Under the pieces are notes generated by a model. The model did no database searches, was not told the origin of the DNA, and saw only the letters and a program-made list of their open reading frames with translations. Below are positions 15,679-24,297 of a DNA stretch of 64,000 nucleotides, one piece after another. Position numbers and translations under genes: made by a program. The stretch's first letter is position 1, and every line of letters starts with the position of its first letter. The DNA is from Bacillus sp. ISL-18 (GTDB lineage: Bacteria > Bacillota > Bacilli > Bacillales > Cytobacillaceae): contig NZ_JAGGQG010000024.1 in NCBI RefSeq assembly GCF_018613415.1, forward strand, positions 80,575 to 144,574. Direction: 5' to 3'.

Positions 15679-16683
15679 CTATTTTGCATAATAGTTTTCT
15701 ACATTTTTTTTGGACACCACCGTTATACCTGTATCCATTTTCGGAAGAATTTCGTTCGTATACGGATCATCGGGAAGTTTAATCAGGTCATGCCGAACAT
15801 GAAACAAATATTGAAGAGACCAATAACCCATGTTCCAAGTTCCCTGTGCAAGAGTAGCCGATATCGTTCCGTCCTTTATCATGTCTAGCATTTGTTTATC
15901 TGTATCAAAACCAATAATTTTTACTTGGCCAACTTTTTTTAAGAGAATGGCAGCTTCTCCTACCCCAACGCCGCCATTTGCCTCCGTTACAAAAATACCT
16001 TTTAAATCTGGATACTGTTTTAAAATATCAATTGCAACATTCTTAGAAACAATTTGATTCCCTCTTCCATCTTTAACAGCTACGATTTTAATATCAGGAT
16101 ATTGCTTTTCAAGCGTCTCTTTAAAGCCCGTCAATCGGTCAATTTGATTTTGCTGATTGGATAACGTGATGACTGCTACCTTTCCGGTACGATCAATCAT
16201 ATCCGCCATTTCATGGGCTACTGTAACACCTGCATTATAATTATTGGTCCCTATATAGGAATAAGCATTACTCTTGGGAGCATCAGAATCAAATAGTACA
16301 ACAGGAATTCCTGCATCTATGGCTTTATAGATGGTTACATCTAGTGCATCCGGATGGATGGCCGAAATCGCAATTCCTGATGGTTTTCTGGCAATGACCT
16401 GCTCAAGAACCGTGATTTGCTCTTTTACATCATATTGGGCTGCACCACGATATTCCACGGAGACATTTAGTGCCTGTGATGCATCCTCAAATCCTTTTAA
16501 AATATTTTTCCAATAATCGGCTCCTGCCTGAAATGTAACCATTACATATTTCTCACCAACTTCTCCGTGCAGACCTTTTGATTTTCCATCAAGACTTGCA
16601 GCAGCTTCACGGGATTGAAATTCTATTAAATATATTAGAAAGGCAATGATTAATAAAGCATATACAGTCAAAAGCTTTTTCAT
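15679..16683 (-). CDS. Membrane-anchored sugar-binding sensor protein (RbsB fold)
   Basis: A 334-residue protein with an uncleaved-looking N-terminal helix (LLTVYALLIIAFLIYLIEF), no lipobox, then a Peripla_BP_4 domain: YVMVTFQAGADYWKNILKGF, GIAISAIHPDA, IPVVLFDSDAP, YIGTNNYNAG, VKIIGFDTD. It is the first gene of the sensor operon, 16 bp before the kinase. Binding proteins tied to LytS/YesM kinases, such as XylFII with LytS in Clostridium, act as ligand-sensing subunits rather than transport subunits. That role fits the missing lipobox and position. Its ligand is probably the same sugar as the transporter. A TATAAT at 16718-16723 (minus strand) could be its -10 box. Confidence 0.82.
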   Translation of the reverse strand: MKKLLTVYALLIIAFLIYLIEFQSREAAASLDGKSKGLHGEVGEKYVMVTFQAGADYWKNILKGFEDASQALNVSVEYRGAAQYDVKEQITVLEQVIARKPSGIAISAIHPDALDVTIYKAIDAGIPVVLFDSDAPKSNAYSYIGTNNYNAGVTVAHEMADMIDRTGKVAVITLSNQQNQIDRLTGFKETLEKQYPDIKIVAVKDGRGNQIVSKNVAIDILKQYPDLKGIFVTEANGGVGVGEAAILLKKVGQVKIIGFDTDKQMLDMIKDGTISATLAQGTWNMGYWSLQYLFHVRHDLIKLPDDPYTNEILPKMDTGITVVSKKNVENYYAK

Positions 16684-16968
16684 TTGAAACCCCTTTCGAT
16701 ATTTAAGATATAAATCTATTATAAAAAAACCATTAGAATATATCCAGATTCTGCATACTTGTTCCGGATACCGGTTCCTCTACTGTAGTATCAGGTTGAC
16801 CGCTCGTTCCAGCTACCATGGCGTTTCCAGTTGGCCGGTAGTAAAAACAAAATATAATGATTTTGGTTTTAAAAAGTATTTTCCGGGTATTCCAAATATC
16901 GACAACGTTTTAATTTAATCCTATTACAATTAAACTATAGGAAAAAGTGATACGAGGGGGAAAATTGT

Positions 16969-17475
16969 ATGAAGTTACAAAGATTAATGAAGCTATTCTA
17001 TCCTGTATTAATGATTTTTACATTGTTATTCCTGCCCTCACAGAGTTCACAAACATATGCAAAAGCGAACATTATAAAACCCCCGAAGGTGGAAAAAACA
17101 ACCACCTACATAACTTCATTAAAACAGATTGATGGGAAATGGTTAGGGAAATTTGATTATATCCAATGGTATTTCGGCAAGTCTGCTGATAGAGAATTTC
17201 TAAAGGATTGCAAATGCCAGAAAGAAATGGATGGTGCCCCAGACGGGTACTGGATACGAAACGTTAATCCTAAGATACGCACCTTTACCATTTCAAATCA
17301 TGCCCAGTATATCTTACAGACACGTAGTTTATACGAAATCAAATGGAATGAAAAGGTAACCAGAAGTCAGTTTATTGCGTTCTTGAATCAGCGGGATAAG
17401 CACCATCAGATTCCTTTTCATCTAGAGATAACAAATGGAGTTGTAACAAAAATTACAGAACAATATATACCTTAA
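16969..17475 (+). CDS. Secreted protein of unknown function (168 aa)
   Basis: The N-terminus is a signal peptide (basic MKLQRLMK, hydrophobic core FYPVLMIFTLLFL, likely cut after the TYAKA region). The mature part is about 140 residues, rich in aromatic and basic residues, with one close cysteine pair, DCKCQKE. I do not recognise a family. ATG 16969 is preceded by GAGGGGGAAAA. It stands alone, transcribed away from the sugar-sensor operon, and ends before the hairpin at 17482. No other clues to function. Confidence 0.7.
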   Translation: MKLQRLMKLFYPVLMIFTLLFLPSQSSQTYAKANIIKPPKVEKTTTYITSLKQIDGKWLGKFDYIQWYFGKSADREFLKDCKCQKEMDGAPDGYWIRNVNPKIRTFTISNHAQYILQTRSLYEIKWNEKVTRSQFIAFLNQRDKHHQIPFHLEITNGVVTKITEQYIP

Positions 17476-17481
17476 TATAAT

Positions 17482-17516
17482 AAGCCCATTATTTCTAATA
17501 CAGAGATAATGGGCTT
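17482..17516. repeat. Inverted-repeat hairpin, second copy
   Basis: AAGCCCATTA and TAATGGGCTT arms around a loop nearly identical to that at 6104-6134. It directly follows the stop codon at 17475 and may act as its terminator despite the short U content. Confidence 0.6.
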
Positions 17517-17639
17517 AGATTCGCAACCATATTTTCCCATATAAAACACCCCAAACGTCAGATTTTACTCTAACTTTTGGAGTGCAGTACATAGGGACCT
17601 TATTCTTTTACATTTCACAAAGAATTTTCCACCCGCATC

Positions 17640-18149
17640 TTAACGAAAGTTCTGTTTAATGAATTCTTGTTCTTCCTCGGGTGTAAACAACCGTGTCGCA
17701 ACTCCGATGGTCCCACCTTGAAGGGAAAGAAACTCGTTGTGTGCTTCCACCGCGTTTTCAAAATTCCCTTTGTCCCACTCGTTCAAGATTCCTAAATAAA
17801 CGTCTTTGTTGGCATAATCCGTTTCATCTAATGTTTTTAGCAATTCGTCAATTCTTTCAGGTGTCATTTCGGTTGCTCCGTCCTTTTCATCTGCAACAAC
17901 CTTTTGGTGCGTCATACGGTGAACAATCCATTGGAATTCTCTTTCTGAAGGTATGTAAGTACCTTCAGTAATTTTCTTTTCAAGCTCGGCATCGTTTTCG
18001 ATTTCCTTATTAAGCGAAGTCTCGGCATCAGCTACTGTTTTTTCGCTCCCATTGCTAGTCGCTTGATATATTAGGAAACCGACAATAATGACCCCCAACA
18101 CCGCAACAGTCGAAAGACCTATCAAAAGCCCTTTTAGAAATTTCTCCAT
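17640..18149 (-). CDS. DUF6241-like single-pass membrane protein, copy B
   Basis: A 169-residue paralogue of the protein at 2053-2562. It has the same membrane anchor at residues about 6-28, a diverged linker (residues 40-62), and a conserved acidic C-terminal domain (WIVHRMTHQK, TPERIDELLKTLDE, FTPEEEQEF). About 20 residues differ overall, most in the linker. It is divergent from the 61-residue membrane gene at 18434, as in copy A. Function unknown. Repeated co-duplication with the small peptides suggests they work together or move together. Confidence 0.75.
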   Translation of the reverse strand: MEKFLKGLLIGLSTVAVLGVIIVGFLIYQATSNGSEKTVADAETSLNKEIENDAELEKKITEGTYIPSEREFQWIVHRMTHQKVVADEKDGATEMTPERIDELLKTLDETDYANKDVYLGILNEWDKGNFENAVEAHNEFLSLQGGTIGVATRLFTPEEEQEFIKQNFR

Positions 18150-18217
18150 TTACCCAACCGCCCTTTTTATACCTAATTACTGTAATTCTTATATTACGGA
18201 TTTCAAAACAAATAGTT

Positions 18218-18346
18218 TCAAAAATATGGGTAGGCCCCTATTTTTTCCCCAACTAGATAAACCATTTTTTTAGCAATGATCCATCCTTGTGCACCGAGGT
18301 AACTACCAGGAAGCCCATTGCCGTAAGTCCGCATGGTCTTATTCAT
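18218..18346 (-). CDS. Candidate small protein (42 aa), cassette copy B
   Basis: Begins MNKTMRTYGNGLPGSYLGAQ and matches the 35-residue ORF of copy A for the first 25 residues, then runs 7 residues longer with a different tail (GEKIGAYPYF). Most nucleotide differences in the shared part are silent. A GGGAA sequence about 10 bp upstream could be a weak ribosome site. The frame is open further upstream, but the region before this ATG is the promoter of the divergent 61-residue gene. Confidence 0.45.
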   Translation of the reverse strand: MNKTMRTYGNGLPGSYLGAQGWIIAKKMVYLVGEKIGAYPYF

Positions 18347-18433
18347 ATGAGCATTCCCATTGTTACAAAACTGACATAATTGTAATCTCGACGACATATA
18401 ATTTATCAATCACCTAGGAAGGAGGAACAACCT

Positions 18434-18619
18434 ATGGATAATCGTATATTCTTGTTTCTTGCTACCATTTTATCTGGTTTTGCACTTATAAGAGTTCCTT
18501 TAGCTGGTTCATTTCTTGAAGGTGTTTCACCTGTAACAAATATCCTTGGCATTCTAACCGTTATTGTCTTCTCACTTGTCTTAATTTATAAAGGTATAAA
18601 AGGCTTGTTCCAAAAGTAA
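18434..18619 (+). CDS. Small two-helix membrane protein (61 aa), copy B
   Basis: Identical to the 2846 copy apart from V56I near the C-terminus. It has the same AGGAAGGAGG ribosome site, the same upstream TATAAT block (18397-18402) and the same terminator. Most DNA differences are silent, consistent with selection on the peptide. Function unknown. Confidence 0.8.
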   Translation: MDNRIFLFLATILSGFALIRVPLAGSFLEGVSPVTNILGILTVIVFSLVLIYKGIKGLFQK

Positions 18620-18635
18620 AGAGGATTCAGATGGG

Positions 18636-18660
18636 GAGCACTCTATATGGGTGCTTTTCT
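18636..18660 (+). terminator. Terminator after 61-aa gene copy B
   Basis: GAGCAC and GGTGCT-type arms around TCTATATG, followed by TTTTCTT, as after the other two copies. Confidence 0.65.
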
Positions 18661-19096
18661 TATTTATTGCTCTATATAACCACACAATATACAAACAATT
18701 AGTTTTAGTGGTCCAATCGCTCCTAATCTGCCAAACCGAATGAAGTCTTAAGATAGGCAGAACTGCTCCATAAAAAAGAAGCATGAGAACCGTCCCCATG
18801 CTCCCCAGATTTTTGTCCACAAAAATGTCAAACTTTGACGAATTTTGTATACTTTAGTACATGGTTAAAAGGTCCTGATTACATTTAAATAATATTAGAG
18901 GAAATAACTCCCATGTTTACAATCCTATTTCCAAACAATTGAATTGCTGAATACACCTATTATAACCAGGGGAAGAACCTGCAGCAAAAGAGGTGAAGGA
19001 CACGTATCAATCTAGTAAACCTCAACTAAGTTGCTTACAAAAAAGTTCGCGCCAATCTATATTAAGTATTTCAAAAAACAAATAGGGAGATGTTTT

Positions 19097-19666
19097 ATGA
19101 TTATTGATCAGTTTTATTTATTGTATGAAGACATCATTTTAATGACAGGTGAATATAACCACCATGGGTTGTTTTGCGCGAGAATCATGATCGGCGGACA
19201 AACATTATTAGTAAACAGGTCACCAATACAGGTAATAGATGACACATTAAAATACATAGGATTCGATTTAAAAGGAGCCATCAAAGGTTCCAAATACTTA
19301 CTGGGAAATAGCTATATGTGCCCCATCATGGTCAATTCCTATAAGGGCATTTGTCTATTTCCTTATAAGTCCTCAAGAAAGGAAGATTGTGTGTGGTTTA
19401 ACCCTGATCATATTGTCAAAACCAAGTCCCGTGGCTGTAAAACAGAAGTTGAGCTTAGCAACGGTGTTTCGATTATTATCGATTTAAAGAGGAACTTTTT
19501 TATAAACAAGATCGAGGCCGCCCAAAAATTGAAAAAGATATCCAGCGAAAGGGGAAACCATCCACATCCCCTCTCATACTTCAAAGCATCAGAAGAACAG
19601 AAACAAATTACCTGGCTAAAAGAAGGCAAATATAACTTTTCCTCTTTAGTTGAATTTAACGGTTAA
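19097..19666 (+). CDS. ComK-family competence transcription factor
   Basis: A 189-residue protein of the ComK family. The recognisable core is DDTLKYIGFDLKGAIKGSKY, then PIMVNSYKGICLFPYKSS, then CVWFNPDHIVKTK and VELSNGVSIIID. These align with IVDRSCRFFG, PPIMVDPSNQIFLFP, CGWISHVHV and VTFSNG of B. subtilis ComK. ComK binds AT-boxes and activates DNA-uptake genes. ATG 19097 has GGGAG 7-12 bp upstream, so the longer frame from 19031 is not used. Many Bacillaceae have two comK genes, and which this represents cannot be told. It is single, followed by two small XRE regulators on the same strand. Confidence 0.85.
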   Translation: MIIDQFYLLYEDIILMTGEYNHHGLFCARIMIGGQTLLVNRSPIQVIDDTLKYIGFDLKGAIKGSKYLLGNSYMCPIMVNSYKGICLFPYKSSRKEDCVWFNPDHIVKTKSRGCKTEVELSNGVSIIIDLKRNFFINKIEAAQKLKKISSERGNHPHPLSYFKASEEQKQITWLKEGKYNFSSLVEFNG

Positions 19667-19836
19667 CTGCCTTATATACAGCAAAAATGTATGCGCAATC
19701 ATAAAATCATTAAAAAAAATGAAACAATAGTTTTCAGGAAACTTCGACCCAAAACTAAGAGCACGGGCTAGATAATTGAAATTAGAAATAAACAATAAAA
19801 GGACAAAATACACTAATGATACTTAAGGAGATTAAA

Positions 19837-20064
19837 ATGAAAAATAATCGTAGGGCTCTTTTCGGAGTTCCATTGAGGAAATTAAGAAATGATATGAATC
19901 TAACACAATGGGGACTCGCCGACCGCTGCTCTATTGACCCTTCTTACATCAGTTTGCTAGAGAACAATATAAAAAGTCCAAAGTTAAGCACTGTCTTCAT
20001 TATTGCTGATGGTCTTGGTATAAAGGCTTCTGAGCTAGTAAAGGCAATCGAGGAATACATGTAA
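19837..20064 (+). CDS. Small XRE-family helix-turn-helix regulator
   Basis: A 75-residue protein made almost entirely of one HTH_3 domain: LRKLRNDMNLTQWGLADRCS, then DPSYISLLENNIKSPKLSTV, then IADGLGIKASELVKAIEEYM. ATG 19837 has AAGGAG 6-11 bp upstream; ATG 19816 is in frame but lacks one. With no effector domain it is a simple DNA binder, like SinR-type or transition-state regulators. It lies between the ComK-like gene and another XRE gene, so it may take part in competence or developmental control. That is inferred from position only. Confidence 0.8.
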   Translation: MKNNRRALFGVPLRKLRNDMNLTQWGLADRCSIDPSYISLLENNIKSPKLSTVFIIADGLGIKASELVKAIEEYM

Positions 20065-20179
20065 GTGAACATTTTTTTATTTAAAAATAGCAACTTATAT
20101 ATTTAGAAAGATAAACAAGTTCTTCCCGCATTTTTCCTTAAGCCAACTTTCGGGTAGTTAACTACGTTTGAATTCCTCT

Positions 20180-20200
20180 CCCCAAATTATGTAATTGGGG
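20180..20200. promoter_or_regulatory. Candidate operator upstream of the second XRE gene
   Basis: CCCCAA and TTGGGG arms around ATTATGTAA, ending 17 bp before ATG 20218. A short palindrome just ahead of a helix-turn-helix gene suggests autoregulation. It could equally be an RNA hairpin near the ribosome site. Confidence 0.35.
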
Positions 20201-20217
20201 TAAAAGGGGATTTTCCC

Positions 20218-20481
20218 ATGAAAGAACATGAGATATCGTCCATTGGAGAATTAATAGTACAGAAAAGGCGTGCTATAATAATGTCTCAGGATGAACTGGC
20301 ATTTAATTGTAGGAAAACGAGGAAAGCAATCAGTAATATTGAAACAGGGAAAAGTTTGCCAAGTCTACCGGTCTTCGAAAAAATTGCACAAGCCCTAGGA
20401 ATGGATGGATCTGAGCTTTATAAAGAAATAGAAGACCTGGGTTTAATTGATGATTTATTTCGAGATGAAAAAGACGAATAA
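20218..20481 (+). CDS. Small XRE-family helix-turn-helix regulator
   Basis: An 87-residue single HTH_3 protein: IVQKRRAIIMSQDELAFNCR, then TRKAISNIETGKSLPSLPVF, IAQALGMDGSELYKEIEDLG and an acidic tail FRDEKDE. ATG 20218 is preceded by AAGGGG. It is related in layout, but not closely in sequence, to the XRE gene 154 bp upstream. No partner toxin gene is adjacent, so I do not call an antitoxin. Target unknown. Confidence 0.8.
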   Translation: MKEHEISSIGELIVQKRRAIIMSQDELAFNCRKTRKAISNIETGKSLPSLPVFEKIAQALGMDGSELYKEIEDLGLIDDLFRDEKDE

Positions 20482-20486
20482 CAAAT

Positions 20487-20532
20487 TGGGTTCAGCCCCT
20501 CACAACAACAAAGTAGTGAGGGACTGAACCCA
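20487..20532. terminator. Strong inverted repeat/terminator
   Basis: TGGGTTCAG-CCCTCAC and GTGAGGG-CTGAACCCA form a 16-17-bp stem with one mismatch around AACAACAAAGTA. The T tail is poor (ATTACCCTT). It follows the XRE stop and resembles interspersed hairpins common in Bacillus intergenic DNA. Confidence 0.6.
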
Positions 20533-20740
20533 TTACCCTTATATGGGCTTATTACAGTTAATTTCGCTTTATTTTCCAATACTTCTCCTAAAAGGTTGGC
20601 CTACCTTCTCTTAGTTTTACTTTTTTCAGTCTTTTAACATTTTCTTATTTTCTATTTCCCTTTTTACCTCCTCTTCAGCCGTTTATGGCATTATAAAAAT
20701 GTAGGTTATGGCATTCAATTTGTGTAGTGCCTGGGCTAGA

Positions 20741-21820
20741 CTAGGCTATTTCCTTTTTATTTATACCGTGAATTATTGTTCTTTTCTTCAATTTCATAGC
20801 GTTCTTTTCAATTAAATGCCATGATAAAATCGAGATAATCAAAGTAATAGGTAAAGAAATAATAAAGTTTTCAACTGGCGATAGTTGGTTATTAAAATAG
20901 TGAGTTACGGTTTGTTGAATTGGAAATGCAAAAATATAAAGTCCGTATGAAAAATCACCATATTTAGTGAAATTACTGAATTGTAGATTGGTCTGAAAAG
21001 AAAGGAAGAATAAAAGGTAGGTTCCTAATACAGGGAACACGTAGTCGAAGAATCCTAAATAGGTTCCTACTATAACACCAATAAGAGATGTGATTGCTAA
21101 TCTACTATCGAGCTTTATTTCCTTTCGAAACAAATAGAATAGGGCTCCAGCATTAAAGTAGACAAATAGGCTGACGTACTTATATAAATATTCTAAATAC
21201 CAGATTCCGTGGGTAAACTCTTTTAAGGATGTAGCTACCAAGCATAATGCAAACGATCCTAAAATGAGTTTTTTGTTTAACAACTTTAAAATACCCAAAA
21301 ATGCCACTACAAAGTAAAAGAAAAATTCAAACCAAAGCGTCCACAAAGAACCATTAACGCTAATTGGAAAAATATTAAACTTGAATACTCCAGGTAAATC
21401 ATACTGTACACCAATCAAAGAAATGTTTAAGAACAAATATTTCCATGTATTCATATCTGAAAAATAACCTGTTATTGGTAATGTAGTCAAGAGTGGACCT
21501 AACACGAACACCGTTAAAAGTAACATCACAATCAAAGCAGGAAAGATTCTTAGTACCCTAGCTTTTGAAAATCCCCAAAAACCACTAGAATTTTCGAAAC
21601 TTTGAGTAATGAGAAACCCACTTATGATAAAGAATATAATAACTGCCAAATGTCCAAAACCGGTTTGATTATTAGACAGCCGCATCAGCGGTTCTGATTC
21701 ATCAAACCCTAAAGTTAAAGGAAATGAATGTGAAAAGATAACTGAAATAGCAGCTATAAATCTAATAATGTCAAAATTGTTTTTTCGTAAATCAAAACTG
21801 CTTAGGCTTCTGCCATTCAT
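20741..21820 (-). CDS. Acyltransferase 3 (OafA-like membrane O-acyltransferase)
   Basis: A 359-residue polytopic membrane protein of the Acyl_transf_3 family with about ten helices. The N-terminus has FDIIRFIAAISVIFSHSFPL with the conserved His, then IIFFIISGFLITQSF and FSKARVLRIFPAL with the conserved Arg. The segment ISVNGSLWTLWFEF is also typical, and there is no SGNH fusion. These enzymes add acetyl groups to surface sugars. It sits at the edge of the polysaccharide island and probably decorates that polymer, though it is not in the main operon. ATG 21820 has a weak ribosome site. Confidence 0.85.
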   Translation of the reverse strand: MNGRSLSSFDLRKNNFDIIRFIAAISVIFSHSFPLTLGFDESEPLMRLSNNQTGFGHLAVIIFFIISGFLITQSFENSSGFWGFSKARVLRIFPALIVMLLLTVFVLGPLLTTLPITGYFSDMNTWKYLFLNISLIGVQYDLPGVFKFNIFPISVNGSLWTLWFEFFFYFVVAFLGILKLLNKKLILGSFALCLVATSLKEFTHGIWYLEYLYKYVSLFVYFNAGALFYLFRKEIKLDSRLAITSLIGVIVGTYLGFFDYVFPVLGTYLLFFLSFQTNLQFSNFTKYGDFSYGLYIFAFPIQQTVTHYFNNQLSPVENFIISLPITLIISILSWHLIEKNAMKLKKRTIIHGINKKEIA

Positions 21821-22258
21821 TTAATTAACCACCTATTCTTATATTAATGCACTAGGGTATTTTACCATATCATTACCAATAGGTGAGGAGAAATTATTGG
21901 AAATTTAATACGAGGGATGTTATGAACGTTTTCTTTTGGCATTTAACGAACTCCTCTTCATAGCAGCTATTTATTATGCGCAATGGGTTGGGCAATTCTC
22001 ACTTAGCCATATGAGGCATAACCCATATAGCCGTCAAATTTAGAAAGAGAGGCCTCCTAATTTAAAGAAATGAAATCAATAGTAATACCTTCCTGTATTG
22101 TTTGAAGCAGGATAGAAAAATGAAAAACCAATCACAATAATCTAGGAAACTTTAAAATTAGATTAACTAGAAAAATGTTAATTCATCTGCATATCGTGAT
22201 TTAAAGGGTTTTAATTAACTGTTTTACATCAATCTGTTGATTTTTCTCCAATAGCATA
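21821..22258. other. AT-rich gap with no recognised feature
   Basis: About 440 bp between two minus-strand acyltransferase genes. I see no ORF with a ribosome site, no strong hairpin and no repeat. The length suggests a separate promoter for the membrane acyltransferase or a decayed gene. Confidence 0.4.
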
Positions 22259-22941
22259 TCAATTATATAGGCGATTTCTATCCCATGTTACATTTTCTTT
22301 CACTTGTTTAGCTGGGGTACCAACAATTACACAGTTACTCCCATATTTTTTTGTTAAGATAGATCTACTACCCACAATACTGTTATCCACTATTTCTGTT
22401 CCTTTTAATATTTGTACTTCGTGACCAATCCAAACATGATTTCCAATTACAACATCTTTAGAAAAATTTATCCTCTTATTTGAAGTTAGATCGATTATAG
22501 AGTGTGAATCGCTATTCAGTATATCAATACCGAAAGAAAACATACAATCCTCACCAATGCTTATTTTACCATTCGGTTCAACCACTGAAATTCCAGCTTC
22601 CATAATAGTTGTTCCATCTCCTATTTCAAGGGTACAGTTATTATCTGCGTACCAAATTACTCCTCTTTTCATATAGCAATTATTTCCGATGTATAGTCTA
22701 TGATTATCCCCATTAATATTAATTTTTAAATTTGATAGTCTCGTACCTTTCTCTATTTCAATTATATTTCTATTTCCATTTATACTTATTACAACATTTG
22801 ATAAAAAAGCGCCCGAATACGATAATTTGTTTGAATGACCCTTTATTTTTTTACTATTCTTTTCAAAATATAATAAAACCGAGAAATAAGCTTTTGAAAT
22901 TCTTGATTTTCCGCTTGCTTCTGTTTAATTACTTCTCTCAT
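22259..22941 (-). pseudogene. Hexapeptide-repeat acyltransferase, frameshifted at a 7-A run
   Basis: The open 3' part (from ATG 22672) has the left-handed beta-helix repeats IGDGTTIMEAG, ISIGEDCMF, VVIGNHVWIGHEVQIL and the end IVGTPAKQV of sugar O-acetyltransferases. Upstream, the frame from 22941 encodes a coiled start (REVIKQKQAENQEF) and hits a stop just after AAAAAAA (complement 22846-22852). One added A restores a continuous frame of about 227 codons, with more repeat sequence (GAFLSNVVISINGNRNIIEI) between the stop and 22672. So the natural gene spans 22259-22941. It is inactive, made by slippage on the A run, or a sequencing error. A cell-surface sugar O-acetyltransferase role is likely. 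Confidence 0.75.
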
Positions 22942-23305
22942 TGTCCCCAATAATAACACCCTTTTTTTTTAAAAATTAAATAATGTAAAAACATTAGAAA
23001 TTCCCTGTTTGATTAATATTGCTAAATGATTGTATCATTAATTGTCATATTTGTTAATTCCCTGTCAAATTAAAATGCTCTTTTTCTATTAAACACTTTT
23101 ATAAAAACAAACAACTATTCAGGGGTGATAGTCTTTGAACTCTTCCTAATTTCTATAAATAACTATTATTATTATAATTACCACAAATATTGCATATTTC
23201 CAAATTAATTATATTGAACCGAATCTCCAAAGATAGTAATATTAGTCAGTAATAATAAAACAAGCTATCAACATATTATTTATTTCATATATTATGGAGG
23301 AAAGT
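22942..23305. other. Divergent promoter region, AT-rich
   Basis: About 360 bp between the minus-strand acetyltransferase and the plus-strand LCP gene, very AT-rich with many possible -10 boxes. I cannot assign specific promoters and see no gene or stable hairpin. Confidence 0.4.
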
Positions 23306-24289
23306 ATGAAGAAAAATGGAAGAAAAAAGTGGAAAATCCTTGGCTTTAGTATCTTAGGGATCTTTGTGTTAGGGATAGCCGCATTTGGATATGAATTCTA
23401 CCAATTACAGCCAGAGAATCATTTTTCAACTGTTCCTGTAGTGGGAGCAAAAAGTACATCTAGTTCCACTACTAAAGATGAAAATGTTGAAGTAAAAACA
23501 CCTATATTTAATGTACTTTTAATAGGTTCAGATCAAAGAAAAGGCGATAAATTAGGCCATACGGATTCTATGGTCCTCATTCATGTAGACTTAAATAAAA
23601 ATCAGTATCATGCCGTAAGTATTCCACGTGATACTCGTGTCCATTTAGATGGTTATGGTTATACCAAATTAACGAGTGTCCAATATATAAAGCAGGCTAC
23701 AATCGGTTCTCAAAAAGGGATAGAAGCTGCTGTAGCTGCCGTAAGTGAGTTTATGGGTGTTCCGATAAATTACTACGTTGAAACCAACTATTGGGGCTTT
23801 CAATCAATGGTCGATGCTATAGGCGGAATTAAGATGGATGTACCGTTTGATGTGAAATTAACCCATCCATGGTATTCAGAGAATAAGAATAAGTTAATCA
23901 GTGCAGGTACTTATTCATTTGATGGAAAAATGGTAACAGAAGTTGTTCATGAACGTTATTCACTTAAGAATGGTGAATATGGCCGTCAACAATTACAAGA
24001 AGAGGCATTAAAGGGAATTGCCAAAAAGGCTCTAAAACCTAGCAATATTACCAAATTACCGGCTCTTGTTAAAACCATTCCTGACTTTATTGTAGCAACC
24101 AATATGTCCACATCCGATATGTTGAGCCTTGGTCTATCTGCAAAGGACTTTGATCCTGATAAGCAGTTAGTTTATCGGCAGATCCGTGGCGAAGGAAAGA
24201 AACTTTACGATGATATTTTAAAAGCAAACAACTACCAAATTGTGATTAGTCAACAGCAGGTTAAGGATATCGCAGTTAACTTTCAGTAA
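23306..24289 (+). CDS. LytR-CpsA-Psr (LCP) family polymer ligase
   Basis: A type II membrane protein of 327 residues: basic MKKNGRKKW, membrane helix ILGFSILGIFVLGIAAFGY, a Ser/Thr-rich linker, then the LCP catalytic domain. Motifs are LIGSDQRKGDKLGHTDSMVL, YHAVSIPRDTRVHLDGYGY with the phosphate-binding Arg residues, and VVHERYSLKNGEYGRQQLQ. LCP enzymes move undecaprenyl-linked polymers onto peptidoglycan. Next to a capsule operon it probably anchors that polysaccharide to the wall. ATG 23306 follows GGAGGAAAG, so I preferred it over ATG 23294. Confidence 0.9.
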   Translation: MKKNGRKKWKILGFSILGIFVLGIAAFGYEFYQLQPENHFSTVPVVGAKSTSSSTTKDENVEVKTPIFNVLLIGSDQRKGDKLGHTDSMVLIHVDLNKNQYHAVSIPRDTRVHLDGYGYTKLTSVQYIKQATIGSQKGIEAAVAAVSEFMGVPINYYVETNYWGFQSMVDAIGGIKMDVPFDVKLTHPWYSENKNKLISAGTYSFDGKMVTEVVHERYSLKNGEYGRQQLQEEALKGIAKKALKPSNITKLPALVKTIPDFIVATNMSTSDMLSLGLSAKDFDPDKQLVYRQIRGEGKKLYDDILKANNYQIVISQQQVKDIAVNFQ

Positions 24290-24297
24290 AAAATTTT

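Larger units (their letters stand above)
17568..18806. repeat. Duplicated cassette, copy B
   Basis: Matches 1981-3212 over its whole length in the same orientation, carrying the DUF6241-like gene, short ORF, 61-residue membrane peptide and terminator. It ends in the GAACCGTCCC repeat arm (about 18778-18806). Sequence from there to the ComK-family start at 19097 holds no gene I can support. Confidence 0.85.

Noticed and set aside
16725..16900. 57-codon open minus-strand frame ending GTSMQNLDIF
   Set aside because: No usable start codon or ribosome site, and no recognisable family; could be a relic but unsupported. It also overlaps the putative sensor-operon promoter.
19816..20481. Toxin-antitoxin module
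   Set aside because: Two HTH proteins are present but no toxin-like partner (RelE, HipA, Fic, ImmA) is adjacent.
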